The notes: a model not told the origin generated them from the sequence alone. DNA of 64,000 nucleotides from Thauera aromatica K172 (GCF_003030465.1 NZ_CP028339.1:1736001-1800000), one strand, 5' to 3'; counted from the stretch's first letter, positions 1-8,694 are shown. Program-made: numbers and translations.

Positions 1-743
1 CGCTGGCGTGAGACCGCGGCCTTGATCAGCTGGCCGCACAGCACGCCGACGTGGCCGACGGCGACCAGCAAGAGGCCGAGGAGGGCGAAGGGCGAGCGGC
101 TTTTGCCGCCCCGGCCGCCGCCGCGCAGCAGCATGCGGCCGATCAGGGAGAGCACGAGGATGCCGTGCAGCAGGCCGATCAGGCGCAGGTTGAGGCGCAT
201 GTCGCCGTTCAGGATGTGGCTGAACTCGTGGGCGACGACGCCCTGCAGCTCGTCCCGGTCGAGCTTTTCGAGCGCGCCGCGGGTGAGCGCGACCACCGCT
301 TGCTGCGGCCGCGTGCCGGCGGCGAAGGCATTGATCCCGGGCTCCCCATCGAGCACGTAGACCGGCGGAGCGGGAAGGCCCGAGGCGACCGCCATCTCGT
401 CGACGATGTTGAGCAGGCGGCGCTCGCGCGGATCGGGGGTGGCGCGCGCGAGCGGGCGGCCACCGAGGGTCCGCGCCACGGCCTCGCCGCCGCCGGCGGC
501 AAGGCGGGCGATGCGGTACAGCGAGGCGAGCAGGATCACGCCGCCGACGACGGCGGCGGTTGCGAGGAACTGCGCCGGGTCGAGCAGGCGGGAAGTCGCC
601 ACGCTGCCGTCCTCGCCGGGAAACAGCAGCAGCGCGGCGCCGGCATGGACGACGACGATGATCAGCACGACCGCGAGCGCGAACCACAGTATCAGCAGGC
701 GGCTCTGGCGGCGGGCGTGGTCCTGGGCAGCGAAAAAATCCAT
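1..743 (-). CDS. M48 family zinc metallopeptidase (HtpX-like), partial
   Basis: This membrane-anchored zinc metalloprotease runs off the left edge of the window, so its C-terminus is missing; about 247 codons are visible. The start is the ATG at 743 (protein begins MDFFAAQDHARRQ). A hydrophobic segment follows at about residues 17-40 and a second at about 58-75. The catalytic motif HEFSH (His172, Glu173, His176) sits inside VVAHEFSHILNGD, the M48 signature. Further hydrophobic stretches lie after the motif near the window edge. The gene is 73 nt downstream of lemA on the same strand; LemA and M48 peptidases are often paired. The third zinc ligand would lie outside the window. Family is clear; the specific member and substrate are not. 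Confidence 0.9.
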   Translation of the reverse strand, partial: MDFFAAQDHARRQSRLLILWFALAVVLIIVVVHAGAALLLFPGEDGSVATSRLLDPAQFLATAAVVGGVILLASLYRIARLAAGGGEAVARTLGGRPLARATPDPRERRLLNIVDEMAVASGLPAPPVYVLDGEPGINAFAAGTRPQQAVVALTRGALEKLDRDELQGVVAHEFSHILNGDMRLNLRLIGLLHGILVLSLIGRMLLRGGGRGGKSRSPFALLGLLLVAVGHVGVLCGQLIKAAVSRQ

Positions 744-816
744 CGCGGGCGGCAGGCCTGGAGGCGGGGCGCGAGCGGGCGGGGGTGTGATCGAATCGGA
801 GTGAGGGGCGCTGGCT

Positions 817-1404
817 TTAGCCGAAATCCACCTTCAGCGCTTGGCGGGCGTCGGCGTTCTCCAGCACCCATTGCTCGGCGGCGGCAAAGCCCACGGCGTT
901 GGCGATCAGAACGTCAGGAAGCTGCTCGCGGCGGATGTTGTAGGCGGTGACCGCGTCGTTGTAGGCCTGGCGGGCGAAGGCGATGCGGTTCTCGGTGCTG
1001 GCGAGCTCTTCCTGCAGCTGCATCATGTTCTGGTTGGCCTTGAGCTCCGGGTAGGCTTCGGCGAGCGCGAAAAAGCGCGTCAGCATGCCGCCGAGGGCCG
1101 CTTCGGCACCGGCGAGCTGGCGCATCGCGGCGGCATCGGTCGGCGCCCCTTCGGCGCGTTCGGCGGCGGCGCGGGCCTGGTTGCGCGCGGCAATCACCGC
1201 TTCGAGGGTTTCGCGCTCGTGGCGCATGTAGGCCTTGGCCGTTTCCACCAAGTTGGGAATCAGGTCGTAGCGGCGCTGCAGCTGCACGTCGATCTGGGAG
1301 AAGGCGTTCTTCACCCGGTTGCGCAGCGCGACCAGGCCGTTGTAGATCAGTACCGCCCAGGCGAGCAGGGCGACGACCAGGGCAATCACGATCCAGCTCG
1401 ACAT
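817..1404 (-). CDS. lemA: LemA family protein
   Basis: A 195-residue LemA-family protein: an N-terminal membrane anchor (MSSWIVIALVVALLAWAVLI, residues 1-20) followed by a long helical domain with the family's typical N-R-V-K-NAFSQIDVQL start and RRYDLIPNLVETAKAYM stretch. The reading frame could extend upstream to 1524, but the ATG at 1404 has GGAGGT about 8 nt upstream and gives the canonical N-terminus. It is first in a probable two-gene operon with the M48 protease. LemA proteins are membrane-anchored and of unclear function; the pairing suggests a membrane quality-control or stress role (inference). Confidence 0.93.
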   Translation of the reverse strand: MSSWIVIALVVALLAWAVLIYNGLVALRNRVKNAFSQIDVQLQRRYDLIPNLVETAKAYMRHERETLEAVIAARNQARAAAERAEGAPTDAAAMRQLAGAEAALGGMLTRFFALAEAYPELKANQNMMQLQEELASTENRIAFARQAYNDAVTAYNIRREQLPDVLIANAVGFAAAEQWVLENADARQALKVDFG

Positions 1405-1741
1405 CGGAGACCTCCGTGGGATGCAGTCGTGGGGCCGCGCCGGGGACAGCGGCCGGCGGCGGAGCGCTTGTGCGCATGGGCGGGAACGGGAAACGATTGT
1501 GCGGCAGCACCGGCGCCGGGGCAATTGGTGCGTGCAGCCGTGGCGCCTATGTCCGTGCCGTGTGCATCCGCAATCCGGGCTGCGGAATGGAGCTTGAGTG
1601 GCGGCTGGTGCGTTGTGCCGGCCGTTGCCGCCTGCAGGGGGCGGCCGCGGAGCGGATGTGCCGGAAGGGTGGGCTCAGGCATACTTGCACCTTTGCCTCC
1701 GTAGCACCGAATCCTGGCCGATGTCCCGGCCCCCCTTGCCG

Positions 1742-2740
1742 ATGTCCTGTGAATCCGCAGCCGAGCACTCCGCCCGGCCCTCTCCTGCTCCATGCCCCAG
1801 TACCGGTACGCCGTTCGGCGAGCGCCGCTACAACGCCTGGAACGACCATGTGAAGCGCCGCTATGGCGGGCGGGTGCAGAAAGTGTCGGTCGCGGCCGGC
1901 TTCAGCTGCCCCAACCGCGACGGCGTGCTCGGCACCGGCGGGTGCACCTTCTGCAACAACGCCGGGTTCACCCCGGGCTACCTCGACCGCCGTCAGCCGA
2001 TCGGCGAGCAGATCGACACCGGGCTGCGCTTCCTGCTCCGGCGCTACCCCGGAACGCAGCGCTACATCGCCTATTTCCAGAGCTACAGCAACACTTACGG
2101 CGAGTTCGAGCGCCTGCGCGCGTGCTACCAGGAGGCGCTCGCCCATCCCCGGATCAGCGGGCTGGCGATCGGCACCCGCCCGGACTGCCTGCCCGACGAG
2201 GTGCTCGACTACCTCGCCGAGCTGGCGCGCGAATCCATCATCGAGCTCGAGATCGGCGTCGAGTCGTGCAGCGACGAGGCCCTGCGCCGGGTCAATCGCG
2301 GCCACGACTTCGCCTGCAGCGCGGACGCGATCGAGCGCGCGGCGGCGCGCGGCCTGGAAGTCACTGCGCACCTGATCCTCGGCCTGCCCGGGGAGTCGCG
2401 CGCAGATCTGCTCGACGGCGCCCGCCGGCTCTCCGCGCTGCCGCTGCGCGCGCTCAAGCTCCACCAGCTCCAGCTCGTGCGCGGCACCGCGCTGGCGCGC
2501 GACTGGGAGCGCGATCCGGGCGCGGTGCCGCTGCTCGGCGAGGACGAATATATCGCGCTGCTGGCCGACTTCGTCGAGCGCCTGTCGCCCGACATCCTGC
2601 TCCAGCGCCTGGGCAGCGAGGTGCCGCCGGCGCTCAAGCTGGCGCCGCAGTGGAACACGCGCCTGTCCGAACTGGCGCCCCGCCTGAGCGCCGAGCTGGC
2701 GCGGCGGGGAAGCTGGCAGGGCTGCCGCGCAGGAACATGA
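1742..2740 (+). CDS. YhcC/TIGR01212-type radical SAM protein
   Basis: Radical SAM enzyme of the YhcC (TIGR01212) family, about 332 residues. The cluster-binding signature has the spacing typical of this subgroup: CPNRDGVLGTGGCTFCN, that is Cys-x11-Cys-x2-Cys rather than Cys-x3-Cys-x2-Cys. Downstream are the family motifs IAYFQSYSNTY and IGTRPDCLPDEVLDYL and the glycine-rich LILGLPGES. The substrate of the family is not established. The start is uncertain: ATGs at 1721 and 1742 are both possible and neither has a strong ribosome site. The stop is followed within 20 nt by the next gene's likely start, and an in-frame ATG of that gene overlaps the stop by 4 nt, so the two are probably one operon. 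Confidence 0.87.
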   Translation: MSCESAAEHSARPSPAPCPSTGTPFGERRYNAWNDHVKRRYGGRVQKVSVAAGFSCPNRDGVLGTGGCTFCNNAGFTPGYLDRRQPIGEQIDTGLRFLLRRYPGTQRYIAYFQSYSNTYGEFERLRACYQEALAHPRISGLAIGTRPDCLPDEVLDYLAELARESIIELEIGVESCSDEALRRVNRGHDFACSADAIERAAARGLEVTAHLILGLPGESRADLLDGARRLSALPLRALKLHQLQLVRGTALARDWERDPGAVPLLGEDEYIALLADFVERLSPDILLQRLGSEVPPALKLAPQWNTRLSELAPRLSAELARRGSWQGCRAGT

Positions 2741-2757
2741 TTTTGACTCGAGCGAGA

Positions 2758-3936
2758 ATGATGATGAACGAGCGCAGCACCCCCGGTTTGGCCACTCTCG
2801 GCATCCACGGCCACGGCTTCAAGGACGCCTACGGCAGTCCGCATGTCCCGGTGTATGACACTACCACTTTCTCTTTCGCGTCGACGGCCGACCTGCTCGA
2901 CGTCATCGACGGGCGCAAGGCGGGCGGGCTGTACACCCGCTACGGCCTGAACCCGTCGATCCTCGCCCTCGAAAATACCCTTGCCGGCCTCGAAGGCGCC
3001 GAGCAGGCCTGGGCTTTCTGCTCCGGAATGGCGGCGGCGAGCGCGCTGTTCCTGACCCACGGGCGCGAGGGCATCGTCTGCGTCGGTGAAGCCTACGGCG
3101 GCACGCTGGAGCTGCTGTCGAGCCAGCTGCCGCTGCTGGGCATTCCCACCCACCTGATTCTCGACGACGAGCTCGACCGCCTCGATGCCCTGCTCGCCGG
3201 CGGGGCGAAGCTGGTGTTCTTCGAGACGCCCACCAATCCGACCCTGAGCCTGATCGACATCCGTGCCATCGCCCGCCGGGCGCACGCCCACGGGGCGCTG
3301 GTCGCGGTGGACAACACGTTCGCCTCGCCGGTGAATCAGCACCCGCTTGCGCTCGGCGCCGACATCGTGATGCACAGCGCGACCAAGTACCTCGGCGGCC
3401 ACAGCGACCTCACCGCCGGCGCGCTGATGGGGGCGAAGGCGCTGCTGCAGCCGGTGTGGAGCTGGCGCAAGAACCTCGGCTCGATGATCGCGCCCGCGAC
3501 CGCGTCGCTGCTCGCGCGCAGCCTGCGGACCCTGGTGGTGCGCGTGCGCCAGCACAACGCCTCGGCGCAGCGCATCGCCGAAGCCATGCAGCGCCATCCG
3601 CGGGTGCGCCGCGTGTTCTACCCCGGACTGACCGATTTTCCCGGCCACGAACTGGCCCGGTCGCAGATGGCGGGCTTCGGCGGCATGCTGACGATCGAAC
3701 TGGCCGGCGACGGTGCGGACGCCACCCGTGTTGCCGACCGTCTGCGCCTGTTCGCCCTCGCCCCCAGCCTGGGCGGGGTCGAAAGCCTGGTCACCCAGCC
3801 GTGCACCACCACCCACCACGATCTGTCTGCGGCGGAGCGTGCCCGCCGCGGCATTTCGGATGCGATGCTGCGGCTGTCGGTCGGCCTTGAGGATGTCGAC
3901 GACCTGATCGCCGACCTGGAGCAGGCGCTGGCCTGA
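2758..3936 (+). CDS. Cys/Met metabolism PLP-dependent enzyme (trans-sulfuration family)
   Basis: Fold-type I PLP enzyme of the cystathionine gamma-synthase / beta-lyase / methionine gamma-lyase family, about 392 residues (family norm 380-400). The Schiff-base lysine is in SATKYLGGHSD (about Lys210). Other family motifs are YTRYGLNPSILALE, FCSGMAAASA, FFETPTNPTL, VDNTFASP and SLGGVESLVTQP. Sequence alone does not separate lyase from synthase. In-frame ATGs occur at 2737, 2758, 2761 and 2764; 2737 overlaps the upstream stop as ATGA, while 2758-2764 follow a weak GAGCGAGA. I prefer the cluster at 2758-2764. It is probably co-transcribed with the radical SAM gene before it. Confidence 0.88.
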   Translation: MMMNERSTPGLATLGIHGHGFKDAYGSPHVPVYDTTTFSFASTADLLDVIDGRKAGGLYTRYGLNPSILALENTLAGLEGAEQAWAFCSGMAAASALFLTHGREGIVCVGEAYGGTLELLSSQLPLLGIPTHLILDDELDRLDALLAGGAKLVFFETPTNPTLSLIDIRAIARRAHAHGALVAVDNTFASPVNQHPLALGADIVMHSATKYLGGHSDLTAGALMGAKALLQPVWSWRKNLGSMIAPATASLLARSLRTLVVRVRQHNASAQRIAEAMQRHPRVRRVFYPGLTDFPGHELARSQMAGFGGMLTIELAGDGADATRVADRLRLFALAPSLGGVESLVTQPCTTTHHDLSAAERARRGISDAMLRLSVGLEDVDDLIADLEQALA

Positions 3937-4079
3937 AGGCCGCCTCGGTGCGGGCCGCTCCCGGTGCTGCGGCGCCGGATTCACTGAGGCCGCGGGGGCG
4001 GCTTGACGCAGTTCAATCTCCGCCCGCGGCGAAGCGGATAGCATCGCCATCCTGTCGATCCTTCTTCGGAGCAAAGCCC

Positions 4080-4553
4080 ATGCAACCCAGGTTCTTCATC
4101 TCCGCACTGGCGCTCGCCGCGGTGCTCGCCGGTTCGGCCCCCGCCGCGCTCGCCGCCGACGGCGGGCGTCCCGCGGCGGAGCCGGCCGCGTCGGCCGATG
4201 CGCTTCCGCGGCCCGCTGACGAAGCGCTGCGCAGCGCGATGACGGCCTTGCGCGATACCCTCGAGCAGCGCATCCACGACGCCGAGTCCCGGCCGCTGGC
4301 CGAAGCCGACTACGTGGCGCTGGCCGCCGAGATCGAGCGCCAGATCGCCGCGATCGTCGCCGGGCGGGATTTCCACAGCCGCTCCGGGCGCCACCTGCAG
4401 TGGCTGCTCGGCGACATCACCGATGCCGCCGGGCTGATGCGCAGCGCGCCGCGGGCGCCGGCAAAGAAACTGGGATTGATGCGGGTGGTGGAGACGCTGA
4501 ACTTCTACGGCCGTGAATACGACCATCCAGGTTGGGTCGTGCTCAAGTACTGA
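4080..4553 (+). CDS. Hypothetical secreted protein
   Basis: A 157-residue protein with a typical signal peptide: MQPRFFISALALAAVLAGSA followed by an Ala-rich cleavage region ending near ALAA/DGG. The mature part is mostly helical and charged (for example LRDTLEQRIHDAESRPLAEADYVALAAEIERQI), so it is probably a small periplasmic helical protein. I do not recognise a named domain. The start was chosen at 4080 because CGGAG precedes it and it gives the signal peptide; the frame is open further upstream without support. Its last 11 bases overlap the 3' end of pgi on the other strand (tail to tail). Confidence 0.7.
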   Translation: MQPRFFISALALAAVLAGSAPAALAADGGRPAAEPAASADALPRPADEALRSAMTALRDTLEQRIHDAESRPLAEADYVALAAEIERQIAAIVAGRDFHSRSGRHLQWLLGDITDAAGLMRSAPRAPAKKLGLMRVVETLNFYGREYDHPGWVVLKY

Positions 4554-6210
4554 GCTTGCGGCGGTAACGGTCGCGGTAACGCGCGACCAGCGCTTCGGTG
4601 CTGCTGTCGTGGTCGCCGGGGAGGGCGGCGGGACGGGCCGGGTCGAGTTCGCCCAGTACCCGGGCCGCCAGCTGCTTGCCCAGTTCCACGCCCCACTGGT
4701 CGAAACTGTTGATGCCCCAGATCGCCCCCTGGACGAAGGTGCGGTGTTCGTAGGCGGCGATCAGCGCACCGAGCGAGAAAGGCGTCAGGCGCTCGAGCAG
4801 GATCACGTTGCTCGGCCGGTTGCCGGGGAAGGTCCGGTGCGGCACCAGGGCCTGGATGCGTGCTTCGGCCAGGCCGGCGGCGCGCATCTCGGCTTCGGCC
4901 TGCTCAGCGCTGCGTCCGCGCATCAGGGCCTCGGCCTGGGCGAGCAGGTTGGCGAAGGCGATGCGGTGGTGGAATTCGTCCTCGGCGCCGGCCTCGAGGA
5001 CGCCGATGAAATCGACCGGGACCGGCTGGGTCCCCTGGTGCAGGAGCTGGAAGTAGGCGTGCTGGCCGTTGATGCCCTGTTCGCCCCAGATCACCGGGCT
5101 GGTGTGGCAGCCTACCGGCTGTCCGTCGGCACGCACCGACTTGCCGTTCGATTCCATCTCGAGCTGCTGCAGGTAGGCGGGCAGGCGGTGCAGGCGCTGG
5201 TGATAGGGCGCGATCAGCTGGCTGCGCGCGCCGAGGAAATCGATGTTCCAGATCGCGATCAGTGCCATCAGCACCGGCAGGTTGCGTTCCAGAGGGGCGC
5301 TGCGGAAATGCTCGTCCATCGCGTGGGCGCCGGCGAGCAGGGCGTCGAACTGCCCGGCGCCGATCTGGAGCAGGATCGGCAGGCCGATCGCGCTCCACAG
5401 CGAGAAGCGCCCGCCCACCCAGTCCCAGAAGCCGAACATGTTGTCGGCGTCGATACCGAAGGCGCGGACCGCGGCGGCATTCGTCGACACCGCGACGAAA
5501 TGGCGGGCGACGGCCGCTTCGTTGCCGGCATGGGCGACCAGCCAGGCACGGGCACTGCGGGCATTGATCAGCGTCTCCTGGGTGGTGAAGGTCTTCGAGG
5601 CGACGATGAAGAGCGTGGTCTCGGGATCGGCGCTGTGCAGCACGTCGCCGATCTGCACGCCATCCACGTTCGACACGAAGTGCAGGCGCAGCGCCGGGTG
5701 GGCGAGATCTTTCAGCGCTTCGCACACCATCGCCGGGCCGAGATCGGAGCCGCCGATGCCGATATGGACGATGTCGGTGATGCGGCGGCCGCTGTAGCCC
5801 AGCCACTGCCCCTCGCGCACTTCGGTGCTGAAGCGGCGCATGCGCGTGCGCACCGCCTCGACTTCGGCGCCGAGGTCGACGCCTTCCACCGTGCTCGGCA
5901 TGCCCGCCGGACGGCGCAGGGCGACGTGCAGCACGGCCCGGTCCTCGGTGCTGTTGATGCGTTCGCCGGCGAACATCGCCGCGATGCGGGCCGGCAGCCC
6001 TGTTTCAAGCGCCAGGCGCAGCAGCAGCGCGAGGGTGTCGTCGCGCACGAGGTTCCGCGCGTAGTGGAAGACGAGGCCGCAGGCGTCGGCCTGCAGGCGC
6101 CGGGCACGGGCGGGGTCCTCGGCGAACAGCGAGTTCAGGGAAAGGCCGGCAAGGGCGTTGCGGTGAGCGGAAAGCGCAGTCCATGCGGCGGATTGCAGGA
6201 GAGTGGGCAT
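4543..6210 (-). CDS. pgi: Glucose-6-phosphate isomerase
   Basis: Interconverts glucose-6-phosphate and fructose-6-phosphate in the cytoplasm. 555 residues, close to the usual ~550. Both PGI signatures are present: WDWVGGRFSLWSAIG and the C-terminal SFDQWGVELGKQLA, plus the sugar-phosphate SIS-type motifs GIGGSDLGPAMV and VASKTFTTQET. The start is the ATG at 6210 (MPTLLQSAAW); the frame is open upstream to 6345 but lacks similarity. It is divergent from pgsA, with about 156 nt between the two starts. Confidence 0.96.
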   Translation of the reverse strand: MPTLLQSAAWTALSAHRNALAGLSLNSLFAEDPARARRLQADACGLVFHYARNLVRDDTLALLLRLALETGLPARIAAMFAGERINSTEDRAVLHVALRRPAGMPSTVEGVDLGAEVEAVRTRMRRFSTEVREGQWLGYSGRRITDIVHIGIGGSDLGPAMVCEALKDLAHPALRLHFVSNVDGVQIGDVLHSADPETTLFIVASKTFTTQETLINARSARAWLVAHAGNEAAVARHFVAVSTNAAAVRAFGIDADNMFGFWDWVGGRFSLWSAIGLPILLQIGAGQFDALLAGAHAMDEHFRSAPLERNLPVLMALIAIWNIDFLGARSQLIAPYHQRLHRLPAYLQQLEMESNGKSVRADGQPVGCHTSPVIWGEQGINGQHAYFQLLHQGTQPVPVDFIGVLEAGAEDEFHHRIAFANLLAQAEALMRGRSAEQAEAEMRAAGLAEARIQALVPHRTFPGNRPSNVILLERLTPFSLGALIAAYEHRTFVQGAIWGINSFDQWGVELGKQLAARVLGELDPARPAALPGDHDSSTEALVARYRDRYRRKLST

Positions 6211-6366
6211 CGCAGTGTCGCGGTTCGAAGCGGTCGGAGGTATGGCGTTCGGGCACAGATGGTACAGACAGGGGACGCCGAAGTGTGTACCTTCCGACGC
6301 GCGTCGAGGGGCTGATCGGCGCTGATATACTCGGAGCCCGATCACACGATTCCCTGGCCTGCCGGC

Positions 6367-6945
6367 ATGCCGCTCAACATCCCGAATGCGCTCACCTGGG
6401 CGCGTATCGCGCTCATCCCGATTTTCGTCGGTGTCTTTTACCTGCCCGACAGCTGGATGCCGGTGGCGAGCAAGAATCTGGTGGCGACCGCGATCTTCAT
6501 CGCCGCTGCGGTCACCGACTGGTTCGACGGCTATCTCGCGCGCGCGCTCGGGCAGACTTCGGCTTTCGGCGCCTTCCTCGACCCGGTGGCCGACAAGCTG
6601 ATGGTGGCTGCAGCGCTGATCCTGCTGGTGCAGCTGGCGCGGGTCGATGCCCTGATCGCGGTGGTCATCATCGGCCGCGAAATCACGATTTCGGCGCTGC
6701 GCGAATGGATGGCTCGGGTCGGCCAGTCGGCCAGCGTCGCCGTGGCCTACGTCGGCAAGCTCAAGACGGCGGCACAGATGGTGGCGATCCCGCTGCTGCT
6801 GTTCGATGCGCCGCTGCTCGGCTTCGATCTGCGCCTGATCGGCGAGGTCCTGATCTATGTCGCCGCTGCGCTCACCTTGTGGTCGATGGGCTATTACCTT
6901 CGCCGGGCGATGCCCTTGTTGCTGGACAGGGACGGGGCCGCCTGA
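6367..6945 (+). CDS. pgsA: CDP-diacylglycerol--glycerol-3-phosphate 3-phosphatidyltransferase
   Basis: Membrane enzyme that makes phosphatidylglycerol-phosphate, the committed step to phosphatidylglycerol and cardiolipin. 192 residues with several membrane spans. The CDP-alcohol phosphotransferase motif D-G-x2-A-R-x8-G-x3-D-x3-D is complete (Asp54, Gly55, Ala58, Arg59, Gly68, Asp72, Asp76). The N-terminal MPLNIPNALTWARI is typical. As in Escherichia coli, a tRNA cluster containing tRNA-Gly and tRNA-Cys lies directly downstream, which supports orthology. Confidence 0.95.
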   Translation: MPLNIPNALTWARIALIPIFVGVFYLPDSWMPVASKNLVATAIFIAAAVTDWFDGYLARALGQTSAFGAFLDPVADKLMVAAALILLVQLARVDALIAVVIIGREITISALREWMARVGQSASVAVAYVGKLKTAAQMVAIPLLLFDAPLLGFDLRLIGEVLIYVAAALTLWSMGYYLRRAMPLLLDRDGAA

Positions 6946-6993
6946 GTTGCAAGTCCCGGTGCTGCGCTTGAAGCTGGAAATGCAATTCAGAAG

Positions 6994-7021
6994 TTGACAT
7001 GTAAAAAAGACTGACTATAAT
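6994..7021 (+). promoter_or_regulatory. Consensus sigma-70 promoter for the tRNA cluster
   Basis: Perfect -35 TTGACA at 6994-6999 and perfect -10 TATAAT at 7016-7021 with a 16-bp spacer rich in A. The expected transcription start is near 7028, about 9 nt before the first tRNA-Gly. A perfect match in both hexamers fits a strong stable-RNA promoter. Confidence 0.9.
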
Positions 7022-7036
7022 GGCGGTCTTTCCCGG

Positions 7037-7112
7037 GCGGGAATAGCTCAGTTGGTAGAGCGCAACCTTGCCAAGGTTGAGGTCGCGAGTTCGAGACTCG
7101 TTTCCCGCTCCA
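7037..7112 (+). tRNA. tRNA-Gly(GCC)
   Basis: 76-nt cloverleaf with acceptor GCGGGAA/TTCCCGC, D arm TAGCTCAGTTGGTAGAGC, anticodon stem-loop CAACCTTGCCAAGGTTG (anticodon GCC), T arm GCGAGTTCGAGACTCGT and an encoded 3' CCA. First gene of a Gly-Cys-Gly cluster. An identical copy lies at 7329-7404. Confidence 0.97.
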
Positions 7113-7185
7113 AGAATTTGCTGCCCAGGATCGTTCCTGGGTGCGGAGGCTCCGGCAGGTTCGGGGCAGCCAGCCGAAAGGTCGT

Positions 7186-7259
7186 GGCGCGATGGCAGAG
7201 TGGTTATGCAGCGGCCTGCAAAGCCGTGTACCCCGGTTCGATTCCGAGTCGCGCCTCCA
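7186..7259 (+). tRNA. tRNA-Cys(GCA)
   Basis: 74-nt cloverleaf with acceptor GGCGCGA/TCGCGCC, anticodon GCA in GGCCTGCAAAGCC, T arm with GGTTCGATTCC and an encoded CCA. Middle gene of the cluster, 73 nt after the first tRNA-Gly. Confidence 0.97.
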
Positions 7260-7328
7260 GAAGTAAATGCAGTTTGCAGTATTGCGGCAGAGTGCGGAAG
7301 TTGATATATTTCGCGCCCTGTCGTCAAA

Positions 7329-7404
7329 GCGGGAATAGCTCAGTTGGTAGAGCGCAACCTTGCCAAGGTTGAGGTCGCGAGTTCGAGACTCGTTTCCCGC
7401 TCCA
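7329..7404 (+). tRNA. tRNA-Gly(GCC), second identical copy
   Basis: 76-nt sequence identical to the gene at 7037-7112, anticodon GCC, encoded CCA. It occupies the position where Escherichia coli carries a tRNA-Leu in the glyW-cysT-leuZ operon. Transcription ends at the hairpin just downstream. Confidence 0.97.
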
Positions 7405-7411
7405 GAATCCG

Positions 7412-7447
7412 AAGCCGGATGAGTACAATGTGCTCATCCGGCTTTTT
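7412..7447 (+). terminator. Intrinsic terminator of the tRNA cluster
   Basis: Perfect inverted repeat AAGCCGGATGAG (7412-7423) and CTCATCCGGCTT (7433-7444), with a 9-nt loop and a T run directly after the stem (CTTTTTCGC). Strong Rho-independent terminator for the tRNA-Gly/Cys/Gly unit. Confidence 0.92.
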
Positions 7448-7506
7448 CGCATTTCCCTTCCTGTGCCGGTCTGCGGCGCCGGCGGCGCCCGCCAGATGAC
7501 GGCCCG

Positions 7507-8694
7507 ATGCCCGTGCTGAACATCCGTTTTCCGCTTCCTGCCGATTCCGTGCTGCCCGAATACGGCCGCGGGGGCCTGTATGAGCTGGCCAGCACCTTGC
7601 GTACCTGGCTGCACGAGCCCGGAGCAGGGTGGCACGCGGGCGGCGTTGCTCCGGGGGACGCTGCGGCGACGGTCGTGCTGCTGGTGATCGACGGCCTGGG
7701 TGACCGTTATTTGTGCTCGGCGGGGGCGGGTTCGGTGCTCCATGCCCACCGCCGGGGGGCGCTGACTTCGGTCTGTCCAAGCACCACCGCGAGTGCGGTG
7801 ACAACGTTGTTGACCGGCGTCGCGCCCGCGGTCCATGGCCTGAATGGATGGTTCGTCCATGACCGCCGGTTCGGCGGCGTCGTTCTGCCCCTGCCGCTGA
7901 GTCTGCGCGCCGGGCCGCCGCTGGAAGCCGTCCGGCTGATGTCGCGGCTCTGTCCGGTGCCGCCGATGTTCCATCACGCGAGCCGGCCCGCGGTGCTGGT
8001 CTCCCCGGCCGATATCGCGTTTTCGCGTTTTTCGCGGCACCACGCGCGGGGCGCCCGGATCGCGCCCTACCAGGGACTGCAGGGGCTGGAAGCGCAGATC
8101 CTGGCCCAGGTCGATCGCCTTGCGCCGAGCGGTGGCCTGGTCCATGCCTATTACCCCGTATTCGATGCGCTCAGCCATCTGCATGGCTGCCGCTCGGCCC
8201 AGGTCCATGCCTGCTTCGAGCGGATCGACGCGATGTTCGCCAATCTGCTGAAGGCGTTGGTGGGGCGGGGCGTGCATCTGGTGGTGACCGCCGACCACGG
8301 TTTCACCGATTCGTCCCCGCAGCGCACGGTCGACCTGGCGCCGGGCGGAGAAGTCGCCGCGATGCTTGCTGCGCCGCTGTTCGGCGAGCGTCGCCTGGCT
8401 TTCTGCCGGGTGCGCAAGGGGGCGGCGGCCGAGTTCGAAGCATGGGCAAGGGCGGAGCTGGCAGGCAAGGCCGTGCTCGTCGCCGGCAAGGAGTGCCGCG
8501 AGTCGGGGCTGCTCGGCCCGGGCGCGCGGCATCCGCGGCTGGCCGAGCGGGTGGGGACCCATGTGCTGCTGATGGAGCCCGGGTGGACGATCATCGATCA
8601 TGTCGAAGGCGAACTTTTCCACGAAATGATCGGGGTGCACGGCGGCCTGAGTGCGGACGAAATGACCGTGCCGTGGATCGCCGCGCGCAGTTGA
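7507..8694 (+). CDS. Alkaline-phosphatase-superfamily phosphodiesterase/nucleotide pyrophosphatase-like protein
   Basis: 395-residue protein of the type I phosphodiesterase / nucleotide pyrophosphatase group. Metal-binding and catalytic features are visible in order: LLVIDGLGDRY (metal Asp), CPSTTASAVTTLLTG (Thr/Ser nucleophile region), HAYYPVFDALSHLHG (Asp/His), TADHGFTD (metal Asp-His) and a late VHGGLSADE. There is no signal peptide, so it is probably cytoplasmic. The substrate cannot be told; candidates are phosphodiester or phosphonate compounds. It follows the tRNA terminator, so it has its own promoter, which I cannot identify. Confidence 0.82.
   Translation: MPVLNIRFPLPADSVLPEYGRGGLYELASTLRTWLHEPGAGWHAGGVAPGDAAATVVLLVIDGLGDRYLCSAGAGSVLHAHRRGALTSVCPSTTASAVTTLLTGVAPAVHGLNGWFVHDRRFGGVVLPLPLSLRAGPPLEAVRLMSRLCPVPPMFHHASRPAVLVSPADIAFSRFSRHHARGARIAPYQGLQGLEAQILAQVDRLAPSGGLVHAYYPVFDALSHLHGCRSAQVHACFERIDAMFANLLKALVGRGVHLVVTADHGFTDSSPQRTVDLAPGGEVAAMLAAPLFGERRLAFCRVRKGAAAEFEAWARAELAGKAVLVAGKECRESGLLGPGARHPRLAERVGTHVLLMEPGWTIIDHVEGELFHEMIGVHGGLSADEMTVPWIAARS

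Noticed and set aside
51-950. A 299-residue plus-strand frame at the left edge
   Set aside because: Opposite the M48 protease, whose HEFSH motif and membrane segments are clear on the minus strand; the plus frame is low-complexity.
2209-4074. A 621-residue minus-strand frame over the radical SAM and PLP genes
   Set aside because: Arg/Ala/Gln-rich shadow sequence with no family motif; the plus-strand genes explain the region.
4513-6315. A 600-residue open frame on the plus strand over pgi
   Set aside because: It is the antisense shadow of pgi in GC-rich DNA; its protein has no recognisable motif, while the minus-strand frame has all PGI signatures.
7052-7372. A plus-strand frame across the tRNA-Gly/Cys/Gly cluster
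   Set aside because: It only reads through tRNA genes and spacers.
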